From NCBI GenBank assembly GCA_002382445.1, contig DGAQ01000052.1:63919-127918 (forward strand): 64,000 nucleotides of DNA. The letters run 5' to 3'. A program made the position numbers and the translations under genes. The notes below the pieces were generated by a model that was not told where the DNA came from, ran no database searches, and saw only the letters and a program-made list of their open reading frames with translations. The DNA is from Porticoccaceae bacterium UBA4026. Its GTDB lineage: Bacteria > Pseudomonadota > Gammaproteobacteria > Pseudomonadales > Porticoccaceae. Shown one piece after another: positions 16,088 to 27,044 of the stretch; position 1 is the stretch's first letter; every line of letters begins with the position of its first letter.

Positions 16088-16741
16088 ATGTCAGTGAATA
16101 ATAACTATAAAACTCAATTTATCGACAACGCTCTCGACAGTGGCGCGCTTAAGTTTGGCGAATTCACTTTGAAATCTGGACGCCTGTCCCCTCACTTTTT
16201 TAATGCAGGTGCGTTTTGCTCGGGGAAGGCGCTTTCAGCCTTGGGGCGTTGCTATGCGGCGGCGATTGTTGAGTCTGGGGTGCAATTTGATGTTTTGTTT
16301 GGCCCAGCCTACAAAGGTATTACCCTTGCTGCCGCCACCTCAGTGGCATTGGCAGACCATTATGGCATCGACGTCCCCTACTGTTTTAATCGCAAAGAGG
16401 CTAAGTCTCATGGCGAAGGTGGAACTTTGGTGGGGGCGCCTCTTGAAGGGAAGGTCCTTATTATTGATGACGTGATCACTGCCGGAACCGCCATTCGTGA
16501 GGTAATGGCCATGATTGAAGTTGCTGGCGCTGATGCGGCCGGCGTAGTGATCGGCTTAGATCGTAAGGAGCGCGGGAAAACAGAACAGTCGGCTATTCAA
16601 GAGGTAGAACAACAGTTTTCAATTCCAGTGATTAGTATTATCGACATGAATGACATTTTGGCTTATTTAAATGAGCAAGAAGGAATGGTAGAACTTATCG
16701 CGGCTATTAAGACCTATCGTTCAACCTATGGGGTAACCTAG
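16088..16741 (+). CDS. pyrE: Orotate phosphoribosyltransferase
   Basis: A 217-residue enzyme joining orotate to PRPP in de novo UMP synthesis. The PRPP loop is [13 protein letters not shown], and the mobile catalytic loop carries [26 protein letters not shown] at residues 28-41 is the family N-terminal signature, and FGPAYKGI contributes the flexible substrate loop. It lies 13 bases after rph and convergent with slmA across 31 bases. No GC-rich pyrE attenuator of the E. coli kind is obvious between rph and pyrE. Confidence 0.97.
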   Translation: MSVNNNYKTQFIDNALDSGALKFGEFTLKSGRLSPHFFNAGAFCSGKALSALGRCYAAAIVESGVQFDVLFGPAYKGITLAAATSVALADHYGIDVPYCFNRKEAKSHGEGGTLVGAPLEGKVLIIDDVITAGTAIREVMAMIEVAGADAAGVVIGLDRKERGKTEQSAIQEVEQQFSIPVISIIDMNDILAYLNEQEGMVELIAAIKTYRSTYGVT

Positions 16742-16772
16742 AAAGTTACGCCATAGTCATCAACCTGGCTTC

Positions 16773-17359
16773 CTAAACTTTAAAAATTCCTCCTGTCAGT
16801 AATTGCCATTGTTCTGCCCAATGTTGGTTGGGCGATGTTGCAAAATCACTTCTAACATACTGACTAATTTTGCCCTCAACACTGACCAGCATTAGGTTTG
16901 CTGCCACAGCAACGGGGACATTTAGTTTTAAGCCATCACGCACCTCCGCTTCACGCAGAGCCTGTTTTAACTGAGACTCAAGTCGGTCAAAAAACTGGGC
17001 TACGCGGCTGTGTAACTTTTCATTTTCAATCGCCAGGGCGTCTCCGTTGAGGATGCGAGTGATTCCAGGATTTTTCTGGCAGAATGCGATGACTAGGCTA
17101 AGAATACGATAGCACTGATTAATGGCATCTGGCTCTTCACTGACGATAGATCTCACACGACCAAAGATGGTTTCTTCAATAAAGTCGATCAAACTTTCAT
17201 ACATTCGCGTTTTGCTAGGGAAGTGCCGATATAGCGCAGCTTCAGAAATACCTAGTTCAGCGGCGAGAGCAGCGGTTGTGATACGACCCTTAGACGTTTG
17301 AAGCATCCGCGCTAATGCCTGTAATATTTCTTGGGCTCGAGTGCCTTTTTTACCTGCCA

Positions 17360-17360
<1 letters not shown>
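16773..17360 (-). CDS. slmA: Nucleoid occlusion factor SlmA
   Basis: A 195-residue TetR-family protein. The DNA-binding helix-turn-helix reads ITTAALAAELGISEAALYRHFPSK, the typical SlmA form. SlmA binds chromosomal sites and blocks FtsZ assembly over the nucleoid. C-terminal residues ending LLTGGIFKV match the SlmA terminus. Its ATG overlaps the argB stop (TAATG), so it is translationally coupled to argB. It is the last gene of the coaBC-algC-argB-slmA run and convergent with pyrE. Confidence 0.92.
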
Positions 17361-19728
<2,368 letters not shown>

Positions 19729-19754
19729 ATTTAATAATCTAATGTTAGGGTCGA

Positions 19755-20957
19755 TTAATCCTGTACGCTATAGACGGCAGCCATATGTGCTATGAGATCT
19801 CGGGCTAACTGAGTTTTACTTCTTTTGTCAAACAAAGTCGACGATTCAGCGTCGATCCAGTGCACTTCGTTTTCGTCGCTATTAAACCCAATGTCAGAGC
19901 GAGAAATATCATTAGCAATGATCGCATTTAGATTCTTACTTTGTAGTTTATCTTTCGCGTACTGTTCGACATCAGAACTTTCCGCGGCAAAACCAACCAC
20001 ATAACAGTCAGGGTAAGCACTGGATACAGCGCTTACGATATCAGGATTTTTAGTCAGCGTAATAGACATAGTAGTACCCTGGTGTTTAATTTTTTGCTCT
20101 GCGATTGTGGTTGCTCGATAATCAGCCACAGCGGCCGCAGCAATAAAAAAATCGGCGCCCGCGCCGGCTGAAATTGCGGCTTCTAACATCTGCTCAGCAG
20201 ACATCACTGAAATTAATTGGCATCTTTCCGGGGCGGGCATAGCCACTGGCCCAGACACCAGAGTGACCTTGGCGCCGGCATCTGCAGCCGCAGCGGCCAA
20301 AGCATAGCCCATCTTTCCTGAGCTATGATTGCTGATATAGCGAACTGGATCGAGAGCCTCTCGAGTAGGACCAGCGGTAATAACGACCCGCTTCCCCTCT
20401 AGTAGACGATTACTAAAAAAGCGAGTCGCCTGTTCTACAATACTGTCTGGTGGTTCCATTCGACCAGGGCCAACATCGCCACATGCCTGAGATCCTGCGT
20501 CAGGACCAATCGTCACTACCCCTCGTTGCTGTAAGACGGCTATATTGGCTATAGTAGCGGGATGAGCCCACATGGCTTGATTCATTGCTGGTGCTACCGC
20601 AGTGATGGCGGACGTCGCTAAATAAATAGCTCCCAGTAAGCTATCGGCTCTACCGTGAACCATGTTGGCAACGAAGTCAGCCGTTGCTGGTGCGATTAAT
20701 AGCAGGTCAGCCCAACGGGCCAACTCGATATGACCCATGCCAGCCTCGGCTGTTTCGTCGAGTAATCCGGTATGTACGGGGTGTCCTGAGAGTGCCTGCA
20801 TCGTTAGAGGACGAACAAATTCCTCAGCCCCTGGGGTCATCACCACGCGAATCTCCGCACCATGATCTTGAAGTCGTCTAATAATTTCGGCGCTTTTATA
20901 GGCAGCGATGCCGCCAGTAATACCAACAATTATTCGTTTGTTTGACAGACCGCTCAT
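19755..20957 (-). CDS. coaBC: Bifunctional phosphopantothenoylcysteine decarboxylase/synthase
   Basis: A 400-residue fusion of CoaC and CoaB for coenzyme A synthesis. The flavin-binding CoaC half starts NKRIIVGITGGIAAYKSAE, with APAMNQAMWAHP (the PxMNxxMW motif) and the substrate-clamp cysteine in SQACGDVGPGRM. The CoaB half starts GKRVVITAGPTREALDPVRYI with SNHSSGKMG, and carries the KIKHQ clamp for CTP. The frame is open upstream, but the ATG at 20957 gives the family start and avoids overlap with radC. It is divergent from radC with 81 bases between. Confidence 0.96.
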   Translation of the reverse strand: MSGLSNKRIIVGITGGIAAYKSAEIIRRLQDHGAEIRVVMTPGAEEFVRPLTMQALSGHPVHTGLLDETAEAGMGHIELARWADLLLIAPATADFVANMVHGRADSLLGAIYLATSAITAVAPAMNQAMWAHPATIANIAVLQQRGVVTIGPDAGSQACGDVGPGRMEPPDSIVEQATRFFSNRLLEGKRVVITAGPTREALDPVRYISNHSSGKMGYALAAAAADAGAKVTLVSGPVAMPAPERCQLISVMSAEQMLEAAISAGAGADFFIAAAAVADYRATTIAEQKIKHQGTTMSITLTKNPDIVSAVSSAYPDCYVVGFAAESSDVEQYAKDKLQSKNLNAIIANDISRSDIGFNSDENEVHWIDAESSTLFDKRSKTQLARDLIAHMAAVYSVQD

Positions 20958-21038
20958 TAATTGTCCAGACAGTATGATATTTGGTATGTAAGATAACATT
21001 TTGAAAGGGAATTCTACAGTGATAAATAAGGACTTACT

Positions 21039-21713
21039 ATGGCTATACCTCAATGGCCACGTCATCAAAGGCCGCGGGAAAAGCTTTTAATACAGGGGGC
21101 AAAGGCTCTTTCTAATGCAGAATTACTAGCGATATTCTTGCGTACGGGTGTGCAGGGAATGAGCGCTATAGACCTAGCGGAGGCTTTGCTGGACCGCTTC
21201 GGGGGTCTTGGGCCCCTGCTTAAGGCAGATCAAGATAGTTTCTGCGCCGCCAAAGGTTTGGGCCCTGCAAAATATTGCCAATTGCAGGCTACACTCGAAT
21301 TAACCAAGCGCTATCTTGAAGAACAGCTAAAACAGAGTCCTATTTTCACTAAACCTAAACAGGTGGAGGACTATTTGGCGGTGCAGATGAAAGACTATCA
21401 GAGAGAGGTCTTCAGTGTCCTATTACTTGATACTCGTCACCAGTTGCTCGGTTACCATGAGATTTTCCACGGGACTATAGATACGACTTCAGTGCATCCT
21501 CGTGAAGTGGTGAGGTTGGCATTGCAGAAGAACGCGGCCGCTATAATAGTGGCCCATAATCACCCGTCTGGCGTCGCGGATCCCAGCCAATCGGACATTG
21601 CAATCACACAACGGTTAAAGGCCGCGCTTGAATTAGTTGATATTCGATTGCTGGATCACTTTATTATTGGCCAAGGAGAGATAACTTCTTTGGCTGATCT
21701 AGGGAAACTTTAA
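21039..21713 (+). CDS. radC: RadC family JAMM/MPN domain protein
   Basis: A 224-residue UPF0758 protein. The N-terminal half is a helix-hairpin-helix (LGPLLKADQDSFCAAKGLGPAK). The C-terminal JAMM metalloprotease-like site is AHNHPSGVADPSQSD, with both histidines and the aspartate intact, and a glutamate earlier in GYHEIFHG. The old DNA-repair role is not supported by later work, so the function is unknown. It sits between coaBC and rpmB as in most gammaproteobacteria. Confidence 0.94.
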   Translation: MAIPQWPRHQRPREKLLIQGAKALSNAELLAIFLRTGVQGMSAIDLAEALLDRFGGLGPLLKADQDSFCAAKGLGPAKYCQLQATLELTKRYLEEQLKQSPIFTKPKQVEDYLAVQMKDYQREVFSVLLLDTRHQLLGYHEIFHGTIDTTSVHPREVVRLALQKNAAAIIVAHNHPSGVADPSQSDIAITQRLKAALELVDIRLLDHFIIGQGEITSLADLGKL

Positions 21714-21766
21714 TTTTAAGTTAATAATAAATATACGGCTAAATCCACTGATTACACTGTTTTCGT

Positions 21767-21795
21767 TTGATTAGGAGTTGTCTTTCTGGTATAAA
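21767..21795 (+). promoter_or_regulatory. Sigma-70 promoter for rpmB-rpmG
   Basis: TTGATT (21767-21772), a spacer of exactly 17 bases, then TATAAA (21790-21795), followed by GC-rich bases. It lies about 100 bases before rpmB. Good hexamers and spacing, as expected for a ribosomal protein operon. Confidence 0.65.
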
Positions 21796-21840
21796 ACGCG
21801 CCTCTTTAAGAGACCGCCCAAAAACTAGGTGGCAATTTTT

Positions 21841-21870
21841 AGGAATACTTTTGTCAAAAGGAGTTTTCCT
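21841..21870 (+). other. Folded leader segment before rpmB
   Basis: Within the roughly 100-base leader this segment can fold on itself: AGGAA pairs with TTCCT at the ends, and ACTTTTG with the CAAAAG/AGT side inside, with a two-base bulge. It ends about 30 bases before the start codon. It might act in autoregulation, as other ribosomal leaders do; this is inferred. Confidence 0.3.
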
Positions 21871-21901
21871 TAGACAATAATCGGAATCAGAGGCAGGATA
21901 A

Positions 21902-22138
21902 ATGTCCAGAGTATGTCAGGTCACAGGCAAGCGCCCAATGGCTGGAAATAATGTATCTCACGCGAAAAATAGAACACGTCGTCGTTTTGAGCCCAACCTT
22001 CAGACTCACCGTTTTTGGGTTGAGGAAGAGAAGCGCTTTATAAAGCTGCGCATCTCTACTAAGGGGATGCGCATCATCGATAAAAATGGCATTGAAACCG
22101 TTTTGTCCGGGCTTCGTGCTCGTGGCGAAAAAGTCTAA
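21902..22138 (+). CDS. rpmB: 50S ribosomal protein L28
   Basis: A 78-residue basic protein starting [20 protein letters not shown], with [21 protein letters not shown], typical of bacterial L28. A single Cys at residue 5 shows it is the zinc-independent (C-minus) form. It binds 23S rRNA near the E site. It is followed 11 bases later by rpmG, and the two share the promoter upstream and the terminator downstream. Confidence 0.98.
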   Translation: MSRVCQVTGKRPMAGNNVSHAKNRTRRRFEPNLQTHRFWVEEEKRFIKLRISTKGMRIIDKNGIETVLSGLRARGEKV

Positions 22139-22149
22139 GGAGTTTACTG

Positions 22150-22317
22150 ATGGCTAAATCAGCTCGAGAAAAAATACGGTTAGTATCAAGTGCGGGTACT
22201 GGACACTTTTACACTACTGATAAGAACAAGCGGAACATGCCCGAGAAGATGGAGATCAAAAAGTATGACCCCACTATTCGAAAGCACGTGATCTACAAAG
22301 AAGCTAAAATTAAGTAA
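22150..22317 (+). CDS. rpmG: 50S ribosomal protein L33
   Basis: A 55-residue protein too short for many gene callers. It reads [20 protein letters not shown], then [20 protein letters not shown] and ends KEAKIK. This is L33 at its normal length. It lacks the four zinc cysteines, so it is the zinc-independent form, matching the neighbouring L28. AAGGAGT is placed well before the ATG. The second gene of the rpmB-rpmG operon. Confidence 0.97.
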   Translation: MAKSAREKIRLVSSAGTGHFYTTDKNKRNMPEKMEIKKYDPTIRKHVIYKEAKIK

Positions 22318-22356
22318 TAGTCTGGGTGTAGTAGCAGCTATTTTTAGCGTAATAGA

Positions 22357-22387
22357 AAAATCCTGCCTAGTGGTAGGATTTTTTTTG
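22357..22387 (+). terminator. Intrinsic terminator of rpmB-rpmG
   Basis: AAATCCTGCC (22358-22367), loop TAGT, GGTAGGATTT, continuing into an eight-base T-run. About 40 bases after the rpmG stop. The stem has ten pairs with one G-T wobble. Confidence 0.9.
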
Positions 22388-22422
22388 TCACCTAGTTTTA
22401 CAGATAGGCGCTAAGGGGGCAT

Positions 22423-22455
22423 AAAAAAACCCCAAACATTGCTGTTTGAGGTTTC
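22423..22455 (-). terminator. Intrinsic terminator of the cold-shock gene
   Basis: Read on the minus strand: AAACCTCAAACA, loop GCAA, TGTTTGGGGTTT, then a run of T. There is one mismatch in an otherwise 12-pair stem. It lies about 40 bases after the stop of the cold-shock gene and back to back with the rpmG terminator. Confidence 0.82.
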
Positions 22456-22495
22456 TTAAAATCTTCTTACGGCTATCTATCGACAGCGGCAGGAA

Positions 22496-22708
22496 TTAAT
22501 CGGCAACTACGTTCTCAGCTTGAGCGCCTTTTTGGCCTTGAGTAACTTCCATCGTTACTGCCTGACCTTCTTTCAATGACTTAAATCCATCAGCTTGAAT
22601 TGCGCTGTGGTGAACAAATACGTCACCGCCGCCTTCTTGTTCAATGAATCCAAAACCCTTACTGTCGTTAAACCACTTAACAGTGCCAGAAACTCTTTCC
22701 CCTGACAT
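22496..22708 (-). CDS. Cold-shock domain protein (CspA family)
   Basis: A 70-residue single cold-shock domain. RNP1 is KGFGFIEQ and RNP2 is VFVHHSAI, with [13 protein letters not shown] at the start. It binds single-stranded RNA and DNA and acts as an RNA chaperone. The ATG at 22708 follows GTGAGG at a good distance; the frame could begin at a GTG at 22720, but that would overlap this ribosome site. It has its own terminator. It could be cold-induced or a constitutive paralogue; the leader is not long enough to decide. Confidence 0.95.
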   Translation of the reverse strand: MSGERVSGTVKWFNDSKGFGFIEQEGGGDVFVHHSAIQADGFKSLKEGQAVTMEVTQGQKGAQAENVVAD

Positions 22709-23185
22709 AACTAACCTCACTTAAAAAATGTATACCATTTAAGGCATTAAAAATATCCAGCCTCATGACGGGGCTAGCCAACACCACCTAATCAAATACT
22801 AAACTATGACTCGGAAGCGACTCGAGATCGTACAACCAAAAAATGGCAGTCAACACAAGAGCGAGCCAGTGTATTAGTTTTTTATCCATTTGGCTAATTT
22901 TGTTTAAATTTAGGTCCAAAAAACACCCTTTTAGCGGTATTTTGTCGTAAAACAGGGATATTAAGGCGCTCAAACACAAGAAATATTTGTTTTTGCGACT
23001 TTAAATCCTCTATGAGGTGCCGCTAATAGGTGTCATTGATGCGGTTAAAATACAGATAAAAGGAATTCCTCACGGAAGTTGAGCCATCAAAACCCTAACC
23101 TTATGTTATCCTTAATAAGGTTTAGTCCCTTGCTATATTTAGGATTTTGCAATGCGTTCAGACAAAAAATAATGGAGGTGACTCA
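22709..23185. other. 477-base intergenic region between divergent cspA-like and DUF4870 genes
   Basis: No supported gene. Minus-strand frames of up to 63 codons at 22788-22979 lack a ribosome binding site. It must hold the promoters of both flanking genes. A perfect inverted repeat sits at 23097-23122 (listed separately). Confidence 0.6.
23097..23122. promoter_or_regulatory. Perfect 8-base inverted repeat upstream of the DUF4870 gene
   Basis: AACCTTAT (23097-23104) and ATAAGGTT (23115-23122) are separated by ten bases, so the half-sites are 18 bases apart centre to centre. This suits a dimeric repressor. A TATATT follows about 12 bases later, so the site could overlap a promoter. The regulator is unknown. 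Confidence 0.4.
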
Positions 23186-23518
23186 TTGACGATGGCGGAC
23201 CAATCTAAAAACAAGAACCTAACGCTTTTAGTCTATTTATTACAAGCCCTGGGCTTTGTGACCGGCGGACTAACCGCTATTGCGGCATTGGTTATCAACT
23301 ACATTAAAATGGATGAAGTTAGCGGCAGTTGGTTAGAGGGGCACTTTCGCTGGCAGGTGAACACTTTTTGGTATGGTTTGTTGTGGACTGTTTTAGCGTG
23401 GCTATCTTGGCTAGTATTACTTGGTTGGCTCAGTGTGGCACTGGTCACTATTTGGCTGATATACCGTATTGTTAAGGGCGCAATCTACCTAAATGATGAT
23501 AAACCAATAATCTTTTAA
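23186..23518 (+). CDS. DUF4870-like small inner-membrane protein
   Basis: About 110 residues with a short charged N-terminus (ADQSKNKN) and three hydrophobic segments: LLVYLLQALGFVTGGLTAIA, FWYGLLWTVLAWLSWLVLLG and VALVTIWLIYRIVKG. The loop WLEGHFRWQVNTFW between the first two is the family hallmark. A strong GGAGGTG site sits seven bases before the TTG at 23186 and 13 before the ATG at 23192, so the TTG is the likelier start. The family function is unknown. It stands alone, with a long upstream region. Confidence 0.8.
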   Translation: MTMADQSKNKNLTLLVYLLQALGFVTGGLTAIAALVINYIKMDEVSGSWLEGHFRWQVNTFWYGLLWTVLAWLSWLVLLGWLSVALVTIWLIYRIVKGAIYLNDDKPIIF

Positions 23519-23585
23519 GTGAGCGCTCAAACTTAGATAAAGCTTTAAGGGTTTTGGTCTGAGACCGGGAAACTAGGAATTTTTT

Positions 23586-24260
23586 ATGCAAAATTACCAG
23601 CATGTTGTTGGCGGACAGGCAAGCCATTTGCCGTTAGGCAAGGTAGTTTGCGTGGGTAGAAACTATGCGGCTCATGCCAAAGAGCTCAATAATCCGGTCC
23701 CTACCGAGCCTGTATTATTTATCAAACCAAGCACGTCTTTGGTGAAACTTGAAGAGCCCTTAGCTATTCCCACTCATCTTGGTGAATGCCACTTCGAAGC
23801 GGAAATGAGCATTCTTATTGGCCAGACACTCTGCAATTGCACTCAAGAGCAAGCCTCTGAGGCGATCGCCGGAATTGGTGTTGCGCTAGATCTAACTCTT
23901 CGAGAGCTACAGCAGGAGCTTAAAGAGAATGGCTTGCCGTGGGAAAAGGCCAAATCTTTTGATGGCGCCTGTCCGGTTTCGGACTTTATACCCTTCAGTC
24001 AGAGCACCAATTTACAAGATCAGCAGATTGTTTTGCGGCAGAATCAGCAGGTAAAGCAAAATGGCAATACAGAAGATATGATTACGCCTGTCTTAGCCTT
24101 ACTGTCTTACATTAGCCAGTTTTTTACATTATTGCCGGGTGATATAGTGTTGACTGGAACTCCTGCCGGGGTTGGGTCGCTGGAGCTCGGAGATCAGTTA
24201 AGTATAAGTCTATCGGATAGTATCCACTGTATCACTGAGGTCGGCTTCTCGGCTGGATGA
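23586..24260 (+). CDS. Fumarylacetoacetate hydrolase family protein (YcgM-like)
   Basis: A 224-residue FAH-fold hydrolase or decarboxylase. KVVCVGRNYAAHAKEL is the family start motif, and the metal ligands are Glu, Glu in HFEAEMSILIG and Asp in ALDLTLRELQ. KAKSFDGACP and LTGTPAGVG complete the active site. Members act on fumarylpyruvate, acylpyruvates or oxaloacetate; YcgM-like proteins may be acylpyruvase or oxaloacetate decarboxylase. There are no aromatic-degradation genes nearby, so a housekeeping role is more likely than catabolism. DUF1653 follows after four bases. Confidence 0.88.
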   Translation: MQNYQHVVGGQASHLPLGKVVCVGRNYAAHAKELNNPVPTEPVLFIKPSTSLVKLEEPLAIPTHLGECHFEAEMSILIGQTLCNCTQEQASEAIAGIGVALDLTLRELQQELKENGLPWEKAKSFDGACPVSDFIPFSQSTNLQDQQIVLRQNQQVKQNGNTEDMITPVLALLSYISQFFTLLPGDIVLTGTPAGVGSLELGDQLSISLSDSIHCITEVGFSAG

Positions 24261-24264
24261 TTTT

Positions 24265-24483
24265 ATGAGTATTGCAAAAGGCATTTACAAACACTACAAA
24301 GGGAATCTCTACCAGGTTATAGAGGTAGCCACCCACAGTGAGACTCGAGAGGAGCTTGTCGTTTATAGAACGCTTTACGGCGATTACAGCATGTGGGTAA
24401 GACCCTTGAGTATGTTTCAAGACTTGGTGTCGTTTGAGGACGAGCAGGTGCCGCGCTTTAGATTTGTTGAGCCCAGTGACTGA
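24265..24483 (+). CDS. DUF1653 family protein
   Basis: A 72-residue protein with the DUF1653 pattern: GIYKHYKGNLYQVIEVATHSE, VVYRTLYGDYSMWVRPLSMF and a final RFRFVE. It is small and single-domain, with SH3-like beta strands expected. The function is not known. Its TGA overlaps the arfB start (TGATG), so it is translationally coupled to the rescue factor gene; it follows the FAH gene by four bases. Confidence 0.88.
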   Translation: MSIAKGIYKHYKGNLYQVIEVATHSETREELVVYRTLYGDYSMWVRPLSMFQDLVSFEDEQVPRFRFVEPSD

Positions 24484-24899
24484 TGTTGATTATTTCTGGT
24501 AATGTTTCAATTTCTGAGTCAGAACTGGATTTTTCAGCAATCCGCGCTCAGGGCCCGGGGGGGCAAAACGTCAATAAGGTGTCTTCGGCTATTCATTTAC
24601 GTTTTGACATTAATCAATCGTCACTCCCTGAGTTTTACAAACAAAGACTATTGCACTTAAGTGATCATAGAATTTCAAAAGATGGCATTGTCATTATTAA
24701 GGCTCAACAATACCGGAGTCAGGACAAAAATCGTATTGAGGCTATCCAGCGGCTACAACAATTGATTCAAACTGCTGGGGTTACTGCTAAGGCAAGAAGG
24801 CCGACCAAGCCGACTCGAGGTTCGCAAGTCAGTCGAATGGATAAAAAAACTCAGCATGGTAAAAAGAAGATCATGCGCGTTAAACCTAACTTGGATTAG
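24483..24899 (+). CDS. arfB: Peptidyl-tRNA hydrolase ArfB (ribosome rescue)
   Basis: A 138-residue class-I-release-factor-like hydrolase. The catalytic GGQ is in RAQGPGGQNVNKVS at residues 26-28, the same position as in E. coli YaeJ. The C-terminal tail is strongly basic (RRPTKPTRG, KKTQHGKKKIMR), the extension that enters the empty mRNA channel of stalled ribosomes. So all parts of a working ArfB are present. It overlaps the DUF1653 stop by one base and precedes srkA by five bases. Confidence 0.95.
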   Translation: MLIISGNVSISESELDFSAIRAQGPGGQNVNKVSSAIHLRFDINQSSLPEFYKQRLLHLSDHRISKDGIVIIKAQQYRSQDKNRIEAIQRLQQLIQTAGVTAKARRPTKPTRGSQVSRMDKKTQHGKKKIMRVKPNLD

Positions 24900-24904
24900 A
24901 TTCT

Positions 24905-25897
24905 ATGAGCGAACTAAATAGCCATCCCTTTGATGCGCTAACACCCGATGTACTAATCGATGCTGTTGAGAGCCAAGGCTTTATCTGTGATGGACGGTTT
25001 TTGGCGTTAAATAGCTATGAAAATCGTGTCTATCAGATCGGTATCGAAGAAAAAACGCCTATGATTGCGAAGTTTTATCGTCCCGAGCGCTGGACTGATG
25101 AGCAGATTGGAGAAGAGCATCAATATTGCTTTGAACTTAAAGAGCAGGAGTTGCCAGTAGTCTGTCCGTGGATCAACAGTGAGAAAAATAGTATTAGTCA
25201 CTATGCCGGGTTTCGATTCGCACTTTATGAGCGCAAAGGAGGTCATGCGCCAGAGTTAGATAACCTAGACAATCTATTTATTTTAGGTAGATTGTTGGGC
25301 CGTTTCCATGGGGTGGGTGCTACTAAGAAATTTACGCACAGACCAACTTTAAATGCCAAAAATTTTGGTTGGGACTCTTACCGGCTTATTAGCAAAGATT
25401 TCATGCCAAAAGAGTTAAGTCCTGCTTATGATTCATTAGCGCTGGATGTGCTTAAGGCTATTGAGCGTATTCTCGCTGACTATGGTGAGGTTAATAATAT
25501 CCGTGTCCATGGTGATTGCCATTCAGGCAATATATTGTGGCGCGATGACTACCCGCATTTTGTCGATTTTGACGACGCGCGAATGGCGCCAGCTATCCAA
25601 GATTTATGGATGCTATTATCGGGCGACCGACATGAACAGACAGCGCAAATGACTGAAATTATTGAAGGTTACAATGAGTTTTATGACTTTGATTATCGGG
25701 AGTTGCGATTAATCGAAGTGTTTCGGACGTTAAGAATCATGCATCACAGTGCCTGGATCGCAAGGCGCTGGTCAGACCCTGCATTTCCTCGGGCGTTTTC
25801 TTGGTTTGATTCCCCTCGCTATTGGAGCGACCATATTTTGGCGCTTCGGGAGCAGCTGGCGCTGCTCAATGAACCACCACTTGAAGTTCGACCATAG
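24905..25897 (+). CDS. srkA: Stress response kinase A (YihE/RdoA)
   Basis: A 330-residue aminoglycoside-phosphotransferase-fold Ser/Thr kinase. The nucleotide-binding strand includes ENRVYQIGIEEKTPMIAKFYRPERW with the lysine, the catalytic loop is HGDCHSGNILW, and the metal-binding DFDDARM follows. SrkA counters death pathways after envelope or toxin stress in E. coli. Length and motif order match the family. It is five bases after arfB, ending a FAH-DUF1653-arfB-srkA run. E. coli pairs srkA with dsbA, which is not seen here. It is convergent with the DUF481 gene three bases away. Confidence 0.94.
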   Translation: MSELNSHPFDALTPDVLIDAVESQGFICDGRFLALNSYENRVYQIGIEEKTPMIAKFYRPERWTDEQIGEEHQYCFELKEQELPVVCPWINSEKNSISHYAGFRFALYERKGGHAPELDNLDNLFILGRLLGRFHGVGATKKFTHRPTLNAKNFGWDSYRLISKDFMPKELSPAYDSLALDVLKAIERILADYGEVNNIRVHGDCHSGNILWRDDYPHFVDFDDARMAPAIQDLWMLLSGDRHEQTAQMTEIIEGYNEFYDFDYRELRLIEVFRTLRIMHHSAWIARRWSDPAFPRAFSWFDSPRYWSDHILALREQLALLNEPPLEVRP

Positions 25898-25900
25898 TTG

Positions 25901-26833
25901 CTACCAGCTATAGTTCACGCCTAGATTTAATTTTCGGTCGCTTTTCTCAACCCCTCCAACGGGCCGGTTGTCGTAAGTCCATTCTATAGAGATTTTAGTA
26001 AATAGATTATTGGTCAAAGGAAAGTCAAATCCTACATCAGCTGAGAGCTGCGAGTTGTCCGCGTCCTCAATGGACACTAATAGTTGATGAGAGTGAGAAA
26101 GCCCCATTTTTTTGAATAATAGTTTACGGTACACGCTAGACCAACTTAAAGTCAGCCTATCGTCTTTTGTTCCATCAATAAATGTTTCACTAATCCATAC
26201 TAGACCTGTTTCAGCCAAAAGAGCGCTCTCATCATTATCCCAAAATTGATTGCCGAGGTTGCTTCCTAAGGTGTAGACATTGTCTATTGCTCGATTGTCA
26301 TTGGCGCCAAAAGATCCTTGGTTACTCCAGAACCAGCTATCTTTGAAGAACCAGTCGACTGAGTGACTTAGATGATATTTGATATTAGCTTGGTTATTGT
26401 CCGCGCTTTTGCTTTCATAACCGAGGGCTGAGCGGTGACGGAGGTCGCCGTTGATCCAGCTCATTTCTGTTTCTAAGCCCCACTCATTGCGCTCATCATT
26501 GCCGCTGGACATGTTGCCGAAAGCAGCCGTGCTACCAGAAAAGGACTCGCCGAAAAAACTCATTATAATCGCCGAGGGCTCTTCTTCAGGGCGAGATTGG
26601 GTCACGTCCATTGAGTTATTTGTTAAGAGCGCGCCATTGACAGAGCGCACCTGATCCAAGGCAATACTTAAATTGCCAAAGTTATCTGCATTCCAAATAA
26701 TATGAGAGTCTGTTTTTTCCGTTATTGAGCCCTGCAGAATATCGCCATTCAGTAAAATGATTTCGTCTGCTGAGGAGACTGCTGGGAAGGTAATAATAAG
26801 AAAAGAGAATAAGTAGAATTTATTATGGGACAT
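25901..26833 (-). CDS. DUF481 family outer-membrane beta-barrel (YdiY-like)
   Basis: A 310-residue exported protein. The signal peptide is FYLFSFLIITFPAVSSA, cleaved near residue 22. DEIILLNGDILQGSITEKTDSHIIW forms a small SH3-like strand set that precedes the barrel in this family. From about residue 90 there are alternating amphipathic strands (WGLETEMSWINGDLR, DRLTLSWSSVYRKLLF), ending LNLGVNYSW with a terminal aromatic as in outer-membrane barrels. The family function is unknown. It is transcribed alone and divergent from gcvH. Confidence 0.85.
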   Translation of the reverse strand: MSHNKFYLFSFLIITFPAVSSADEIILLNGDILQGSITEKTDSHIIWNADNFGNLSIALDQVRSVNGALLTNNSMDVTQSRPEEEPSAIIMSFFGESFSGSTAAFGNMSSGNDERNEWGLETEMSWINGDLRHRSALGYESKSADNNQANIKYHLSHSVDWFFKDSWFWSNQGSFGANDNRAIDNVYTLGSNLGNQFWDNDESALLAETGLVWISETFIDGTKDDRLTLSWSSVYRKLLFKKMGLSHSHQLLVSIEDADNSQLSADVGFDFPLTNNLFTKISIEWTYDNRPVGGVEKSDRKLNLGVNYSW

Positions 26834-26940
26834 GACTGTTTAATTCCTTATAAAACTGTAGTAAAACTCCTGTCTTACTATAATTAAATAGGAGGAAGTG
26901 TAACAATATTATTAAAGTTAACTTCAGTATAACAGAAACT

Positions 26941-26967
26941 ATTGTGCCTCTTGAGGCGGTGAACAAT
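26941..26967. other. Hairpin in the gcvH upstream region
   Basis: GCCTC-TT-GAGGC (26946-26957), flanked by ATTGT and ACAAT that extend the stem with a bulge. About 80 bases before gcvH. It does not show the glycine-riboswitch core, so its role, if any, is unknown. Confidence 0.3.
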
Positions 26968-27044
26968 AAACTATAAGCTAAACTAAAAATACAATAATCT
27001 TAAATCGATGAGCGTTATTTACCGGACAAATTTAAGGGCTAACC

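Noticed and set aside
22788..22979. 63-codon minus-strand hydrophobic frame after the cold-shock gene's upstream region
   Set aside because: It has no ribosome binding site before either ATG and no family match; it is AT-rich intergenic sequence.
26834..27044. Glycine riboswitch before gcvH
   Set aside because: The conserved core and tandem aptamer pattern are not seen; only a small hairpin is present.
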